NCBI GenBank assembly: GCA_963719345.1
Contig: CAVRCA010000001.1
Coordinates: forward strand, 248,001-312,000
DNA: 64,000 bases
Direction: 5' to 3'
Source: CAVRCA01 sp963719345
GTDB taxonomy: Bacteria > Pseudomonadota > Alphaproteobacteria > Acetobacterales > Acetobacteraceae
Shown here one piece after another: positions 7,989 through 17,729 of the stretch. The notes beneath the pieces were generated by a model. The model was given only the letters and a program-made list of their open reading frames with translations. It was not told where the DNA came from and made no database searches. The position numbers and the translations under genes are program-made. Each line of letters starts with the position of its first letter. Positions within the stretch are counted from its first letter, which is position 1.

Positions 7989-8423
7989 TCAGATCGCCAG
8001 GCGATTCCGGGCGATGGCGATGACCCGGTGCGCCTCGCTCCACAACCCGAACGCCTCCAGTCCGTCGAGCGGCGCCCAGGCCGCCTCCGCTGCGTCCGAG
8101 CCGCCGATCGGCTCGCCCCCGATCCAGCGGGCGGCGAAGTCAAGGATCGTGTAGTGGTACTGCACACGGCCGGCGCCATCGTGCCGGATGATGTCGACCG
8201 TGGCGGCCAACGTGAGTTCGCCGACCTCCAGCCCGGTTTCCTCGAAAAGCTCGCGTCGTGCGGCCTGCTCGGTCGTCTCGCCCAACTCCTGCGCGCCGCC
8301 CGGCAAGCTCCAGGTTCCGAGATTGGGCGGCTTGCCGCGCCGGACGAGGAGGACCGCGCCGGGCCGGAGCACCACCAGGCCGATACCGACGATGGGGCGG
8401 GAGGGATACTCACGGTCGCTCAC
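7989..8423 (-). CDS. NUDIX hydrolase
   Basis: 144 residues from GTG 8423, preceded by AGGAG at 6 bases. The NUDIX box is complete: GGAQELGETTEQ (about 36-47) continuing AARRELFEETGLEV, i.e. G-x5-E-x7-REUxEExGU, which binds the metal and cleaves nucleoside diphosphates linked to another moiety. IVGIGLVVLRPGAVLLVRRG at the N-terminus resembles ADP-ribose pyrophosphatase or MutT-like members. Substrate undetermined. The gene converges with the msrP partner gene and diverges from the aldolase gene. Confidence 0.85.
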   Translation of the reverse strand: MSDREYPSRPIVGIGLVVLRPGAVLLVRRGKPPNLGTWSLPGGAQELGETTEQAARRELFEETGLEVGELTLAATVDIIRHDGAGRVQYHYTILDFAARWIGGEPIGGSDAAEAAWAPLDGLEAFGLWSEAHRVIAIARNRLAI

Positions 8424-8548
8424 AGGCGTCTCCTCGCGCTCCGGTTCGCTTGGACCGAAGCTGGTTTTCGGGCAGTCGATCGGCGTCCGTGCGTTGACGG
8501 GGGTCTGCCGCAGGGCGGACACTGGCCACAGCAACCAGGAGTGATGGC

Positions 8549-9329
8549 ATGAACTACGTCTCGGGCGAAGCGCGGCGGGCGACGATGAGCGATGCGGAGT
8601 GGGAGGCACGGGTCGACCTTGCCGCCGCCCACCGTCTGGCGGTGATGCACGGGCTCAACGAGGGCATCTTCAACCACTTCACCCTGCGGGTGCCGGGCAA
8701 GCCCGGACGCTACTACCAGATCCCGTTCGGCCTGCACTGGTCCGAGGTGAATGCGAGCTGCTTCATGGAAGTCGGCTACGACGGCCAGCGGTCTCGCCGG
8801 CGAGGGCGAGATCGAGCGGTCGTGCTACTGCATCCACGCACCGATACATCGCGACGTCGAGACGGCAGCGGCGGTGTTCCACACCCACATGCCGTTCGCC
8901 AGCGCGCTGACCCGGCTCGAGGACCAGCGGGTGCTGCCGATCGGCCAGACCGAGCTCGGCACGCTGATCCACACCGCCTATGACGACCACTACGACGGGC
9001 CGGCCTTCGATCCCGCCGAAGGCGCGCGGCTCGCGCGCGTGATCGGCGACAAGACCGTGCTGATGATGGCCAACCATGGCGTCGGCGTGGTCGGGCGCAG
9101 CGTCGCCGAGGCGTATGACCGGCTCTACTACGTCGAGCGCGTGGCCCAGGTGCAGCTTTACGCCATGTGGACCAACCGACCGCTGCGCCAATTGCCGGAC
9201 GAGATCATCGACAAGACGACAAAGGGGATGAGTGGCGGTCCGCGCTACGGCGGCCGGCGTGCCTGCGAGTGGCATTTCGACGCCCTCAAGCGCATCCTCG
9301 ACCGCAAGGACCCCGACTACCGCGACTGA
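8549..9329 (+). CDS. class II aldolase/adducin family protein (frame disrupted)
   Basis: ATG 8549 follows AGGAG. The first frame gives MHGLNEGIFNHFTLRVPG; the continuation is one base out of phase and gives GEIERSCYCIHAPIHRD, FHTHMPFASALTRLE and LMMANHGVGVVGRSVAEAYD, the zinc-binding histidines of class II aldolases (PF00596). The break is in the CC at 8785-8786: dropping one C restores YDGSGLAGEGE. The restored protein has about 259 residues, normal for the family. It may be a sugar-phosphate aldolase or a decarboxylase-like relative. The indel may be a sequence error. Confidence 0.75.
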
Positions 9330-9350
9330 CACCGCTAAACCGTGCCCAAG

Positions 9351-9376
9351 ACCCCCTCCTGCGCGCGGGAGGGGGT
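9351..9376. repeat. GC-rich palindrome between aldolase and P450 genes
   Basis: A perfect 9-bp stem (ACCCCCTCC pairing with GGAGGGGGT) surrounds an 8-base GC loop, 22 bases after the aldolase stop. It looks like the CCCCCTCC/GGAGGGGG palindromes scattered in many proteobacterial genomes and could act as a terminator or transcript stabiliser. A related but imperfect element lies after lpd. Confidence 0.5.
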
Positions 9377-9429
9377 CCGGAGGGGCCATAGGGGGCTTCT
9401 CCGGTCAACGAAAAAGTCGGAGAGACGCC

Positions 9430-10683
9430 ATGAACGCACCTGTTGACGTGCCGGCCGGCCTGCCGGACCCGTATGCGATCCCGCTCGACGCGATCGATGT
9501 CAGCGATCCCCGGATTTACCATGAGGACAAGCATTACGGCTTCTTCGAGCGGCTGCGCCGGGAAGCTCCGGTGCACTACACGCCGAATGGCCGCTACGGC
9601 GCCTACTGGTCGGTCAGCAAATACAAGGACATCATCCAGTGCGAGGTGAACCACAGCGTGTTCTCCTCGGCCGCAACCAATGGCGGGGTCACGCTCGACG
9701 AGCATCCGAAAGGGATGGAGCGGCCCAGCATCATCCGTAGCGACCCACCCCGCCACGACGAGCAGCGCAAGGTGGTGAGCCCGGCCTTCACCCCGATGAA
9801 TCTCGCCAGGATGGCCGAGGTAATCCGCGCCCGCACCAGCAAGGTGCTCGATGGATTGCCGCGCCGCGATGTGTTCGACTGGGTGCCGAGCGTCTCGGTC
9901 AATCTCACGTCGATGATGCTCGCGACCTTGTTCGACTATCCGCTCGAGGAACGGAACAAGCTGATCTATTGGTCGGACGTCGGCACCTGCCACGTCGACG
10001 CGCCGGACGCTCCGGTGCATTCCGAGCAGGAGCGCTTCGCCGTTCTCTCCGACATGTATGACGAGCTCAAGGCGTTGTACGACGAGCGCGCGAAGCGACC
10101 GCCGCAGCCGGACCTGTTGTCGATGGTGGCGCACGGCGAGTCGTTCGACAGCATGCCAAAGCTGGAGTTCATCGGCCAGATGATCCTGCTGATCAACGGC
10201 GGCAACGACACGACGCGCAACTCCATGAGCGGCGGCGTCTGGGCAACGAGCCTGTTTCCCGACCAGTTGCAGAAGGTCCGGGACGATCCGGCGTTGGTCG
10301 ACGGCATGACCTCCGAGATCATCCGCTGGCACACGCCGGTGCTGCACATGCGCCGCACCGCGATTGCCGATTTCGAGCTGCGCGGCAAGACGATCCGCAA
10401 GGGCGAGAAGATCGCCATGTGGTACATCTCGGGCAACCGCGACGACGAGGTGATCGAGCGGCCCAACGATTTCATCGTCGATCGCCGCCGCCCGCGCGAG
10501 CACATCTCGTTCGGTTTCGGTATCCACCGCTGTCTCGGCAACCGCCTGGCCGAGCTACAGCTCCGCATCCTGTGGGAGGAGATCCTCAAGCGGGACCTGC
10601 GGATCGAGGTGATGGAAAAGCCCGTGTATCAGCACTCGAACCTGCTGCACGGCATCAAGTCGATGCCGGTGCGGATCAACTGA
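9430..10683 (+). CDS. cytochrome P450 (CYP153-like)
   Basis: 417 residues from ATG 9430 with GGAGAG about 5 bases upstream. The I-helix oxygen-binding motif INGGNDTTRNSMSGG, the ExxR pair (Glu296, Arg299 in SEIIRW) and the heme-binding loop FGFGIHRCLGNRLAELQLR (Cys368) are all present. The GGNDTTRN and HRCLGNRLAELQLRILWEE strings are close to the CYP153 alkane omega-hydroxylase group, so a terminal hydroxylase for aliphatic chains is the best guess. Soluble, with no membrane anchor. No ferredoxin or ferredoxin reductase gene is adjacent, so redox partners must be elsewhere. Confidence 0.88.
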   Translation: MNAPVDVPAGLPDPYAIPLDAIDVSDPRIYHEDKHYGFFERLRREAPVHYTPNGRYGAYWSVSKYKDIIQCEVNHSVFSSAATNGGVTLDEHPKGMERPSIIRSDPPRHDEQRKVVSPAFTPMNLARMAEVIRARTSKVLDGLPRRDVFDWVPSVSVNLTSMMLATLFDYPLEERNKLIYWSDVGTCHVDAPDAPVHSEQERFAVLSDMYDELKALYDERAKRPPQPDLLSMVAHGESFDSMPKLEFIGQMILLINGGNDTTRNSMSGGVWATSLFPDQLQKVRDDPALVDGMTSEIIRWHTPVLHMRRTAIADFELRGKTIRKGEKIAMWYISGNRDDEVIERPNDFIVDRRRPREHISFGFGIHRCLGNRLAELQLRILWEEILKRDLRIEVMEKPVYQHSNLLHGIKSMPVRIN

Positions 10684-10695
10684 CGCCCTGAAAGG

Positions 10696-13406
10696 TCATT
10701 CCGCGGCGACGCGCTTGCGCACCGCGGACTTTGATTTCGCCTTCGCTCGTCCGGCCTTTTTCTTGTTCGCCGTCTTCTTGGCGGCCGCCTTTCTTGCCGG
10801 CTTGCCCGGCGCTTTCGAGGCCGGGGCGGGCGATGCCTGCTCCGGTTCCGACTTGCTCGCAGCACCTTTGGCGCCTGCCTTGCGTTTGGCCGCGCCGCGC
10901 GCCTTGAGCGGCTTGCCTCTTTCCGCCAGCAGCGTCACGGCGTCGTCCAGCGCGATGTCTTCCATCGCCACGCCGCGCGGCAGGTTGGCGACGGTTTTCG
11001 CGTGCTGCACGTAGGGGCCAAACCGGCCCTTGCGCACCGTCACCAGTTCCTTGTCCTTCGGATGCGGGCCGAGGGTGCGGACGCTGGCGAGCTTCTTGGC
11101 CAGCACATCCACGGCACGGTTGATCCCGACCGAGAGCACGTCGTCGTCGCGGTCCAAGGAGCCGAACACCGCGCCCATGCGCACATACGGCCCGAACCGG
11201 CCGATGCCGGCTTCGATCGGCTCGCGCGTCTCCGGATGGATGCCGATGACGCGCGGCAAGGCGAGCAGGGCAGCCGCCTGATCGAGCGTGATCGACTGGC
11301 CATCCAGCCCGCGCGGCAGCGAGGTACGGCGCGGCTTCTGCTTCTTGTCGTCACCCGGTTCGCCCTGCTGCACATAGAGCCCGTACGGGCCGCGGCGGAC
11401 GGTGATCTCCTCGCCCGTCTCGGGGTGCGGGCCGAGCGAGCGCATGCCTTCCTTCAGCGTCTCGCCGCTGTCCTCGCCGCCCTCGATCGCCAGGCGGCGG
11501 GGTACTGGCACTCCGGATAGTTCGAGCAGCCGATGAAGCTGCCGTAGCGCCCAAGCTTGAGGCCAAGCCGTCCGGCGTGGCAGGCCGGGCAGACGCGGGG
11601 GTCGGTGCCGTCCGCGCGTGACGGGAAGAAGTGTGGCCCCAAATCCTGATCGAGCGCGTTGATCACGTCGCTGATCTTGAGGTCCTTGGTCTGGTCGATT
11701 GCCCGGGAGAATTCTTCCCAGAAGGCCTGCATGACCTCGCGCCAGTCGGCCCGCCCGTCGGAAATGTCGTCGAGTTTTTCCTCGAGCCCAGCGGTGAAGC
11801 CGGTATCGACGTAGCGCTCGAAGAAGCTGGTCAGGAACGCCGTGACCAAGCGGCCGCGGTCCTCTGGGACGAACCGCTTCTTGTCGAGCCGGACGTAGTT
11901 GCGATCCTGCAGCACGGACAAGATCGAGGCGTAGGTGGAAGGGCGGCCGATGCCGAGTTCTTCCATCTTCTTGACCAGGCTCGCCTCCGAGTAGCGCGGC
12001 GGCGGCTGGGTGAAGTGCTGGTTGGCGGCGACGTCGCCCCGCCTGAGCGGGTCGCGCTCGGCCATCGGCGGCAGCATGCGCCCGTCGTCGGCCTCGGCCC
12101 CCGGCGCCTCGTCGTCCTGGTCCTCGCGGTAGAGTTTGAGAAAGCCATCGAAGGCGACGATCGAGCCGGTCGCCCGCAGCTTGAGGCCGCGCCCGTCCGT
12201 GACCTCGACGCTGACCTGGTCGAGCTCGGCCGACTGCATCTGCGAGGCGACGGCGCGCTTCCAGACCAGCTCGTAGAGGCGGCGTTGTTCGGGGTTGAGC
12301 GCGTGGGCGACGCTGTCCGGCGTACGGGTCACGTCGGTCGGACGGATCGCCTCGTGCGCCTCCTGGGCGTTCTTCGCCCGGCTCGAATACTCGCGCGGCG
12401 CCACCGGCAGGTAGTCGCGGCCGTAGGCGCCATGCACGTGCTCGCGAATGGCGGAAATGGCCTCGCCGGCCATCTGCACGCCGTCGGTGCGCATATAGGT
12501 GATGAGGCCGACCGTATCGCCGGCGATTTCCACCCCTTCGTAGAGCTGCTGGGCCAGCCGCATGGTCGCCTGGGCGCCGAAGCCGAGTTTGCGCGAACTT
12601 TCCTGCTGCAAGGTGGAGGTGGTGAACGGCGCCGGCGGGTGGCGCTTGACCCGCCGCCGCTCGACCGAGCCGACGGTGAACCGACCGGCCTCGACGGCCG
12701 CGCGGGCGCGCATCGCCAACGCCTCGGTGTTGAGGTCGAACTGATCGAGCCGCTTGCCGTCGAGATGGGTCAGGCGGGCGGTGAACGGCGCCCCGGCGGG
12801 GGTGGTGAACAGCGCCTCGACGGTCCAGTACTCGCGCGGCCGGAACGCCTCGATCTCGGCTTCGCGCTCGCAGATCAGCCGCAGGGCGACCGACTGGACG
12901 CGACCGGCGCTGCGGCTGCCCGGCAGCTTGCGCCAGAGCACGGGGGAGAGGGTGAAGCCGACGAGGTAGTCGAGCGCGCGGCGGGCGAGGTAGGCCTCGA
13001 TCAGCGGCTGGTCGAGGTCGCGCGGATGGGTGATCGCGGCCTGGATGGCGCTGCGGGTGATCTCGTTGAAGGTGATCCGCTCGACCCGCACGCCCTTCAG
13101 CGCCCGCTTTTCTTCGAGCATGGCGCGGACGTGCCAGGAGATCGCCTCGCCCTCGCGGTCGGGGTCGGTCGCGAGATAGAGGATGCGGGCGCCCTTCAGC
13201 GCCTTGGCGATGGCGGCGACCTGCCGGTTGCCCCGCTCGTCGGCCTCCCAGTCCATCGCGAAATCCTGCTCGGGGCGGACCGAGCCGTCTTTCGGGGGCA
13301 GGTCCCGCACATGCCCAAAACTGGCCAGCACGGTGTACTTGCTGCCGAGGTATTTGTTGATTGTCTTGGCTTTGGCGGGTGATTCGACGACGACGACGTC
13401 GGTCAT
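10696..13406 (-). CDS. topA: DNA topoisomerase I (frame disrupted near C-terminal zinc region)
   Basis: Type IA topoisomerase that relaxes negative supercoils. The Toprim domain begins VVVESPAKAKTINKYLG with DPDREGEAISWH following; the active-site Tyr lies at about 304 in GLITYMRTDG. A zinc finger (CPACHAGRLGLKLGRYGSF, then GCSNYPECQY) sits near residue 630, where the frame breaks: the four-base C run (minus strand) at 11499-11502 lacks one base. Restored length is about 903 residues. Downstream come repeated GPHPxTxExxxxRxGxxGPYVxxG domains and a Lys/Ala-rich tail (KAPGKPARKAAAKKT) that probably binds DNA. It follows dprA by 15 bases. Confidence 0.9.
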
Positions 13407-13421
13407 GATATCCTTGCGGGC

Positions 13422-14576
13422 CTACGGCGCGGCGCCTGAAATGAGTGCGACGCGATTTCCGGGAAATGTCTCGACGCGCCCGGCGAGTTCCAGTTCCAGC
13501 AGCGCCGCCATCACGGCGGCGGGAGAGAACTGGCAGTCACGGATGAGATCGTCAACCAAAGTGGGGGAAGGCCCGAGCAATTCGACCAGTTGGAGACGCG
13601 CGCTCCGAATGTCCATCGCCGGCGCGTCGCCGTCCGGGGAGAAGGTCCACCGGCGTCTCGGCGACCCCCGGGGCGGAGCCGCGGGCAAACAGCGGCGCAC
13701 GGCTGATCCCCTCCCGCAACGGATGGTCGGGCAGGTTGTCCAGCACGTCCGCCGCCGTCTCGGTCAGGTGGGCGCCCTGACGGATCAGGTCATTGGACCC
13801 CCGACAGCGCGGGTCGAGCGGCGAGCCGGGGACCGCGAACAACTCCCGCCCGGCCTCCTGGGCCATCCGCGCCGTGATGAGGCTGCCGGAGCGCGGCGCC
13901 GCCTCGGCCACGACAACGCCGAGCGCCAGTCCGGCGATGATGCGGTTGCGGCGGGGGAAGTGGCGGGCCTGGGGGGCGGTGCCGAGCGGGGCTTCGGCGA
14001 CTACCGTCCCCTTGGCGGCGATCTCCGCCTGCAGGTCGGCGTGCTCGGGCGGGTAGGGGTGATCGAGGCCGCCAGCCACCGCCGCAACGGTCTTGCCGAC
14101 GCGCAAGGCGCCGCGGTGGGCGGCGGCGTCCACGCCGCGCGCCATGCCGGACACGACGATGAAGCCGGCCTTGGCCAGTTGCTGGGCGAGGTGCCAGCGA
14201 CGCGCTGGCCGTTCGAGGAGGCGTTGCGGCCGCCGACGATCGCGACCGCCCGGCCGCAGAGCGCCGCCACGTCACCGGCCGCCGCGAACACCGGCGGCGC
14301 ATCCTCCAGCAAGGCGAGCAGCGGCGGGTAGCCCGGCTCGTCCAGCACCATCAGCCGGGCACCCATCCGCTCCAGGGCGGCGATCTCGTGCTCGGCCCTG
14401 GACACGGTGGGTACGGCGGGCGGCTTGGTCCGTCCGCCGGCGCGGGCAAGGTCCGCCAATGCATCGAGCGCCGGACCGGCCGCCCCGAACCGGCGGATCA
14501 GCCGACGGTAGGTGATCGGTCCCACCCCCTCGGCGCGCGCGAGGCGCAGCCGGCCGACCGTCTCCGCCGGGGTCAA
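13422..14576 (-). CDS. dprA: DNA-processing protein DprA (two frame disruptions)
   Basis: DprA loads RecA on incoming single-stranded DNA during transformation. Start at TTG 14576 (LTPAETVGRLRLARAEG) overlaps the plsY stop. The Rossmann core has AVAIVGGRNASSNGQR, VVSGMARGVDAAAHRGA, HFPRRNRIIAGLA, GSLITARMAQEAG and AVPGSPLDPRCRGSNDLIR, and a C-terminal winged-helix-like domain ends GNRVALISGAAP. The frame is broken twice: one base missing near 14197 and one extra near 13635. Together they cancel, giving about 384 residues, so the gene is probably intact in the organism. Confidence 0.88.
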
Positions 14577-15160
14577 TGCTTGGCTCCGATGCGCGGCTCG
14601 GTCCCGCTGAGCAGGCGACGGATGTTGGCGGCGTGGCGGGCGAACACCAGGAGGGCGATCGCGACCGCCAGCAGGGCGACCGATCCCTCGCCCAGCGCAT
14701 AGGCCGCGACCGGTGCGACGGCAAAGGCGAAGAGGCCGGCGGCGGACGAGATGCGGACCGCCGCCGCCCCGAGCAGCCAAGCCGCGCAAGCGGTCGCGCC
14801 GACCGGCCAGGCGACGGCCAGCAAAACCCCGAGGCCGGTCGCCACCCCCTTGCCCCCCCGGAACCGAAGCCAGATGGGGAAAAGATGGCCGAGCACGGCC
14901 CCCAGGCCGGCCCAGAGCGCAGCCGACGGGCCGCCCAGCGCGGCGGCGACCAGGACGGCCACCACTCCCTTGCCGCCGTCGAGCAGCACGGTGGCGGCGG
15001 CCAGCCCGCGCCGACCGGTCCGCAGCACGTTGGTCGCGCCGATGCTGCCCGAGCCGATGGTGCGGATGTCGCCGGCCCCCCCCATGCGGGTCAGCAGCAG
15101 CCCGAACGGGATCGACCCGAGAACGTAGCCAAGCAGGAGGAAGATCGGGGCCGGGGTCAT
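14573..15160 (-). CDS. plsY: glycerol-3-phosphate 1-O-acyltransferase PlsY
   Basis: 195 residues from ATG 15160, which overlaps the pyrC stop (ATGA). PlsY transfers an acyl group from acyl-phosphate to glycerol-3-phosphate at the inner membrane, the first step of phospholipid synthesis. The protein is very hydrophobic with about five membrane segments, and has the conserved loops GSIPFGLLLTR, GSGSIGATNVLRTG, LDGGKG and FPIWLRFRGGKGVATGLG. Length is normal for the family. Overlaps with pyrC and dprA indicate one operon. Confidence 0.93.
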   Translation of the reverse strand: MTPAPIFLLLGYVLGSIPFGLLLTRMGGAGDIRTIGSGSIGATNVLRTGRRGLAAATVLLDGGKGVVAVLVAAALGGPSAALWAGLGAVLGHLFPIWLRFRGGKGVATGLGVLLAVAWPVGATACAAWLLGAAAVRISSAAGLFAFAVAPVAAYALGEGSVALLAVAIALLVFARHAANIRRLLSGTEPRIGAKH

Positions 15161-16424
15161 CCGAACACCCGCCGTCCGGCCTTCCAGGTGCCGATCACTT
15201 TCCCCTCCAGTGCCCGCCCGTCGAATGGTGTGTTCTGCGCCTTGCCGGGGAGCACCCGGCCTCGACCTGCCAGATGCGTTCGGGGTGGAACAGGCAGAGG
15301 TCGGCCGGCGCGCCCCGGCACAGCCGCCCGCCCGGGTAGCCGAGCAGCGCGGCCGGTCGGGCGGTGAGCAGCGCGATCGCTTGGCGCAGCCCGAGCGCGC
15401 CGCCATGCACCTGCGCCAGCGTGACGCCGAGCAGGGTCGCCAGTCCGGCCCCGCCGGGTGCGGCCAGCGCGAACGGCAGGCGCTTGTCGTCCGCGTCGCG
15501 CGGCTGGTGGTCGGAGGCGATGGCGTCGATCGTTCCATCCGCCAGCGCGGCGACCACGGCCAGCCGGTCGGCCTCCTTACGCAACGGCGGGGAAAGTTTC
15601 GCGTAGGTGCGGAAATCGCCGATCGCCGTTTCGTTGAGGTCGAAATAGGGCGGCGCGGTGTCGCAGGTCACCGCATCCCCGTCCTGCTTGGCCTGCCGGA
15701 TCAGTTTCAACGCCTCGGCCGTCGAGACATGGGCGAAGTGGACCGAGCCGCCGGTCAGGCGGGCGAGGCGGATGTCGCGCGCCACCTGGATCGCCTCGGC
15801 CGCCGCCGGGATGGCGGGCAGGCCGAGCCGGGTCGCGAGCGCGCCCTCGGTCGCGGCACCGCCGGCACCGAGCGACGCCTCCTCCGGGTGCTGGACGATG
15901 CGGGCGCCGAACCCCGCCGCATAGGAGAGGGCGAGCCGCATGAGGCGGGCCGAGCCGAGCGCGTGGGCGCCGTCGGTGAACGCCACCGCTCCGGCCTCCC
16001 GCAACAGGCCAAGCTCCGCCATCTCCTCACCCTTGCAGCCCCGGGTGATTGCAGCATACGGAAGAATGGTCACCCGGCCGGTTTCTTCCCCCCGCGCGCG
16101 CAACAGTCGAACCAGAGCGGGGTCATCGATCGCGGGCTGGGTGTCGGGCAGGGCGGCGAGCGCGGTGATGCCGCCCGAGGCGGCGGCGGCGGCGGCGGAG
16201 GCGATCGTCTCGCGATACTCGAAGCCGGGTTCGCCGAGCGCCGCCCGCATGTCGACCAGGCCCGGGCACAGCACGGCCCCGTCCGCCTCGACCACGATCG
16301 CGCCATCCGGGGTGCCGAGCGAAGGCCCGAGATCGGCGATAAGCCCGTCGCGCACCAGCAGGTCGCCGCCCAGGTCGGCCTCGGCGTCGATCAAGCGAAG
16401 GCCGCGGAACAGCAGGTCACGCAT
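15157..16424 (-). CDS. pyrC: dihydroorotase (multifunctional-complex type; frame disrupted at C-terminus)
   Basis: Zinc hydrolase-fold enzyme of pyrimidine synthesis (carbamoyl aspartate to dihydroorotate), PyrC/PyrX class that accompanies PyrB. Seen: LCPGLVDMRAALGEPG, VHFAHVSTAEALKLIR, DAIASDHQPRDADDKRLPF. The usual HxH metal motif after the PGLVD strand reads DMR, so this may be an inactive, structural PyrC-like partner of PyrB. ATG 16424 is used; TTG 16439 is also open. A CCC run at 15255-15257 lacks one base; adding it restores NTPFDGRALEGKVIGTW and a stop overlapping plsY, giving about 422 residues. Confidence 0.88.
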
Positions 16425-16463
16425 GCCCCGGGTCCACAAGCTGGGGCTTGGCGGGTCGGCTCG

Positions 16464-17396
16464 TCACAGGTTGCGGCCGGGCCGGGCCAGCGTGTCCAGC
16501 ACCGCCATGCGCACCGCGACGCCCATCTCGACCTGTTCGCGGATGACGCTGCGCGCCGGGTCGTCGGCCACCGCGCTGTCGATCTCGACGCCCCGGTTCA
16601 TCGGCCCGGGGTGCATCACCAGCGCGTCCGGCCGCGCATGGGCGAGTTTTTCCGCGTCGAGGCCGAAGAAGCGGAAATACTCGCGGGCGCTGGGGACGAG
16701 GCTGCGCACCATCCGCTCGCGCTGCAGCCGCAGCATCATCACGATGTCGGCCCCCGCCAGCCCGGTCGCCATGTCGTGGAACACCTCGACCCCGAGCGCC
16801 TCCGCCTCGGCCGGGATCAGCGTGGGCGGCCCGATCACCCGTACCCGGCTGCCCATGGTGGTAAGCAGGTGGATGTTGGACCGGGCGACGCGCGAGTGCG
16901 ACACGTCGCCGCAGATGGCGACGGTCAGGCCTTCGAGCCGGCCCTTGCGGCGCCGGATGGTCAGGGCGTCGAGCAGCGCCTGCGTCGGGTGCTCGTGGGT
17001 GCCGTCGCCGGCGTTTATCACCGCCGCATCGACCTTCTGGGCCAGCAGGTTGGGCGCGCCCGACTCGGCGTGGCGGACCACCAGCAGATCGCAGTGCATC
17101 GCGTTCAGGGTGGCGGCCGTGTCGAGCAGGGTTTCGCCCTTGTTCACCGACGAGGTGGAGACCGACATGTTGAGCACGTCGGCCCCGAGTTGCTTGCCAG
17201 CCAGCTCGAAGCTGGTGCGGGTGCGGGTGCTGTCCTCGAAGAAGAGGTTGATCAGCGTCCGCCCGCGCAGCAGGTCGCGCTGGGTCTTTCCGGAGCGGGT
17301 GAGCAGCACATAGTGCTCCGCCAGATCGAGCAACTGGCCAATCTCGGGCGGATGCAGGCCCTCGATCGCAAGCAGGTGCTTGTGGCGGTACGACAC
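16464..17396 (-). CDS. pyrB: aspartate carbamoyltransferase catalytic subunit
   Basis: 310 residues from GTG 17396, the usual length. Catalyses carbamoyl phosphate plus aspartate to carbamoyl aspartate. The carbamoyl-phosphate loop FFEDSTRTRTSFELAGKQLG, the NKGETLLDTAATL loop, DGTHEHPTQALLDALTI and MHPGPMNRGVEIDS are all present. pyrC follows 39 bases later, and the pyrC product probably assembles with this subunit as in other PyrB-PyrX systems. No regulatory pyrI is nearby. Upstream lies a decayed toxin-antitoxin remnant rather than another pyrimidine gene. Confidence 0.95.
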   Translation of the reverse strand: MSYRHKHLLAIEGLHPPEIGQLLDLAEHYVLLTRSGKTQRDLLRGRTLINLFFEDSTRTRTSFELAGKQLGADVLNMSVSTSSVNKGETLLDTAATLNAMHCDLLVVRHAESGAPNLLAQKVDAAVINAGDGTHEHPTQALLDALTIRRRKGRLEGLTVAICGDVSHSRVARSNIHLLTTMGSRVRVIGPPTLIPAEAEALGVEVFHDMATGLAGADIVMMLRLQRERMVRSLVPSAREYFRFFGLDAEKLAHARPDALVMHPGPMNRGVEIDSAVADDPARSVIREQVEMGVAVRMAVLDTLARPGRNL

Positions 17397-17427
17397 AGGC
17401 TCTGGTTGCAGGAACCGAAGTGGCAGG

Positions 17428-17721
17428 TCAATGGTGGAGGGATTTCAGCCGGGATCGTTCGACCTGCGTGCCGGACACCCCCCCGTCTATGTCGCGTGTC
17501 TTATCCTGCCCCGTTCTCCCGAGGAGAGCGGCGGCGGACAGCAGTCGGATGCTCCGCCAGGGATCTATCACCAGCAAGTCCGCCTCGCCGGACACAATGA
17601 CGACTACGTCAGCGACTTCGTTGAAAACTGGTTCCGATAGCGGGATGGCACCCCTGGTTTGTGCGGAGATGAGCGCGCCGAGGCAAGCCGTTCGGGCTGA
17701 GCGCGGCGGAATCCAGGACAT
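17428..17721 (-). pseudogene. remnant of a PIN-domain toxin gene
   Basis: The 97-codon open frame contains two pieces that match the start-middle and end of COG1569-type PIN ribonucleases: ALISAQTRGAIPLSEPVFNEV, then SGEADLLV fused to IDPWRSIRLLSAAALLG. Normal proteins are about 140 residues with some 60-70 residues between these pieces, so most of the catalytic core has been deleted. An N-terminal YVLDSAALS stretch is readable in another frame around 17725. It lies downstream of an antitoxin-like remnant on the same strand. Family recognition is from memory of the consensus, not a search. Confidence 0.45.
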
Positions 17722-17729
17722 AGATGCTC

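Noticed and set aside
11631..13382. 583-codon open frame antisense to topA
   Set aside because: Shadow frame opposite a catalytic topoisomerase domain.
10696..14576. Programmed ribosomal frameshifting in topA and dprA
   Set aside because: No slippery heptamer with a stem-loop and similar indels occur in a dozen unrelated genes, so error is simpler.
15210..17600. 796-codon open frame antisense to pyrC and pyrB
   Set aside because: Shadow of two conserved enzymes; composition is Arg/Gly/Gln-heavy and no motif is recognisable.
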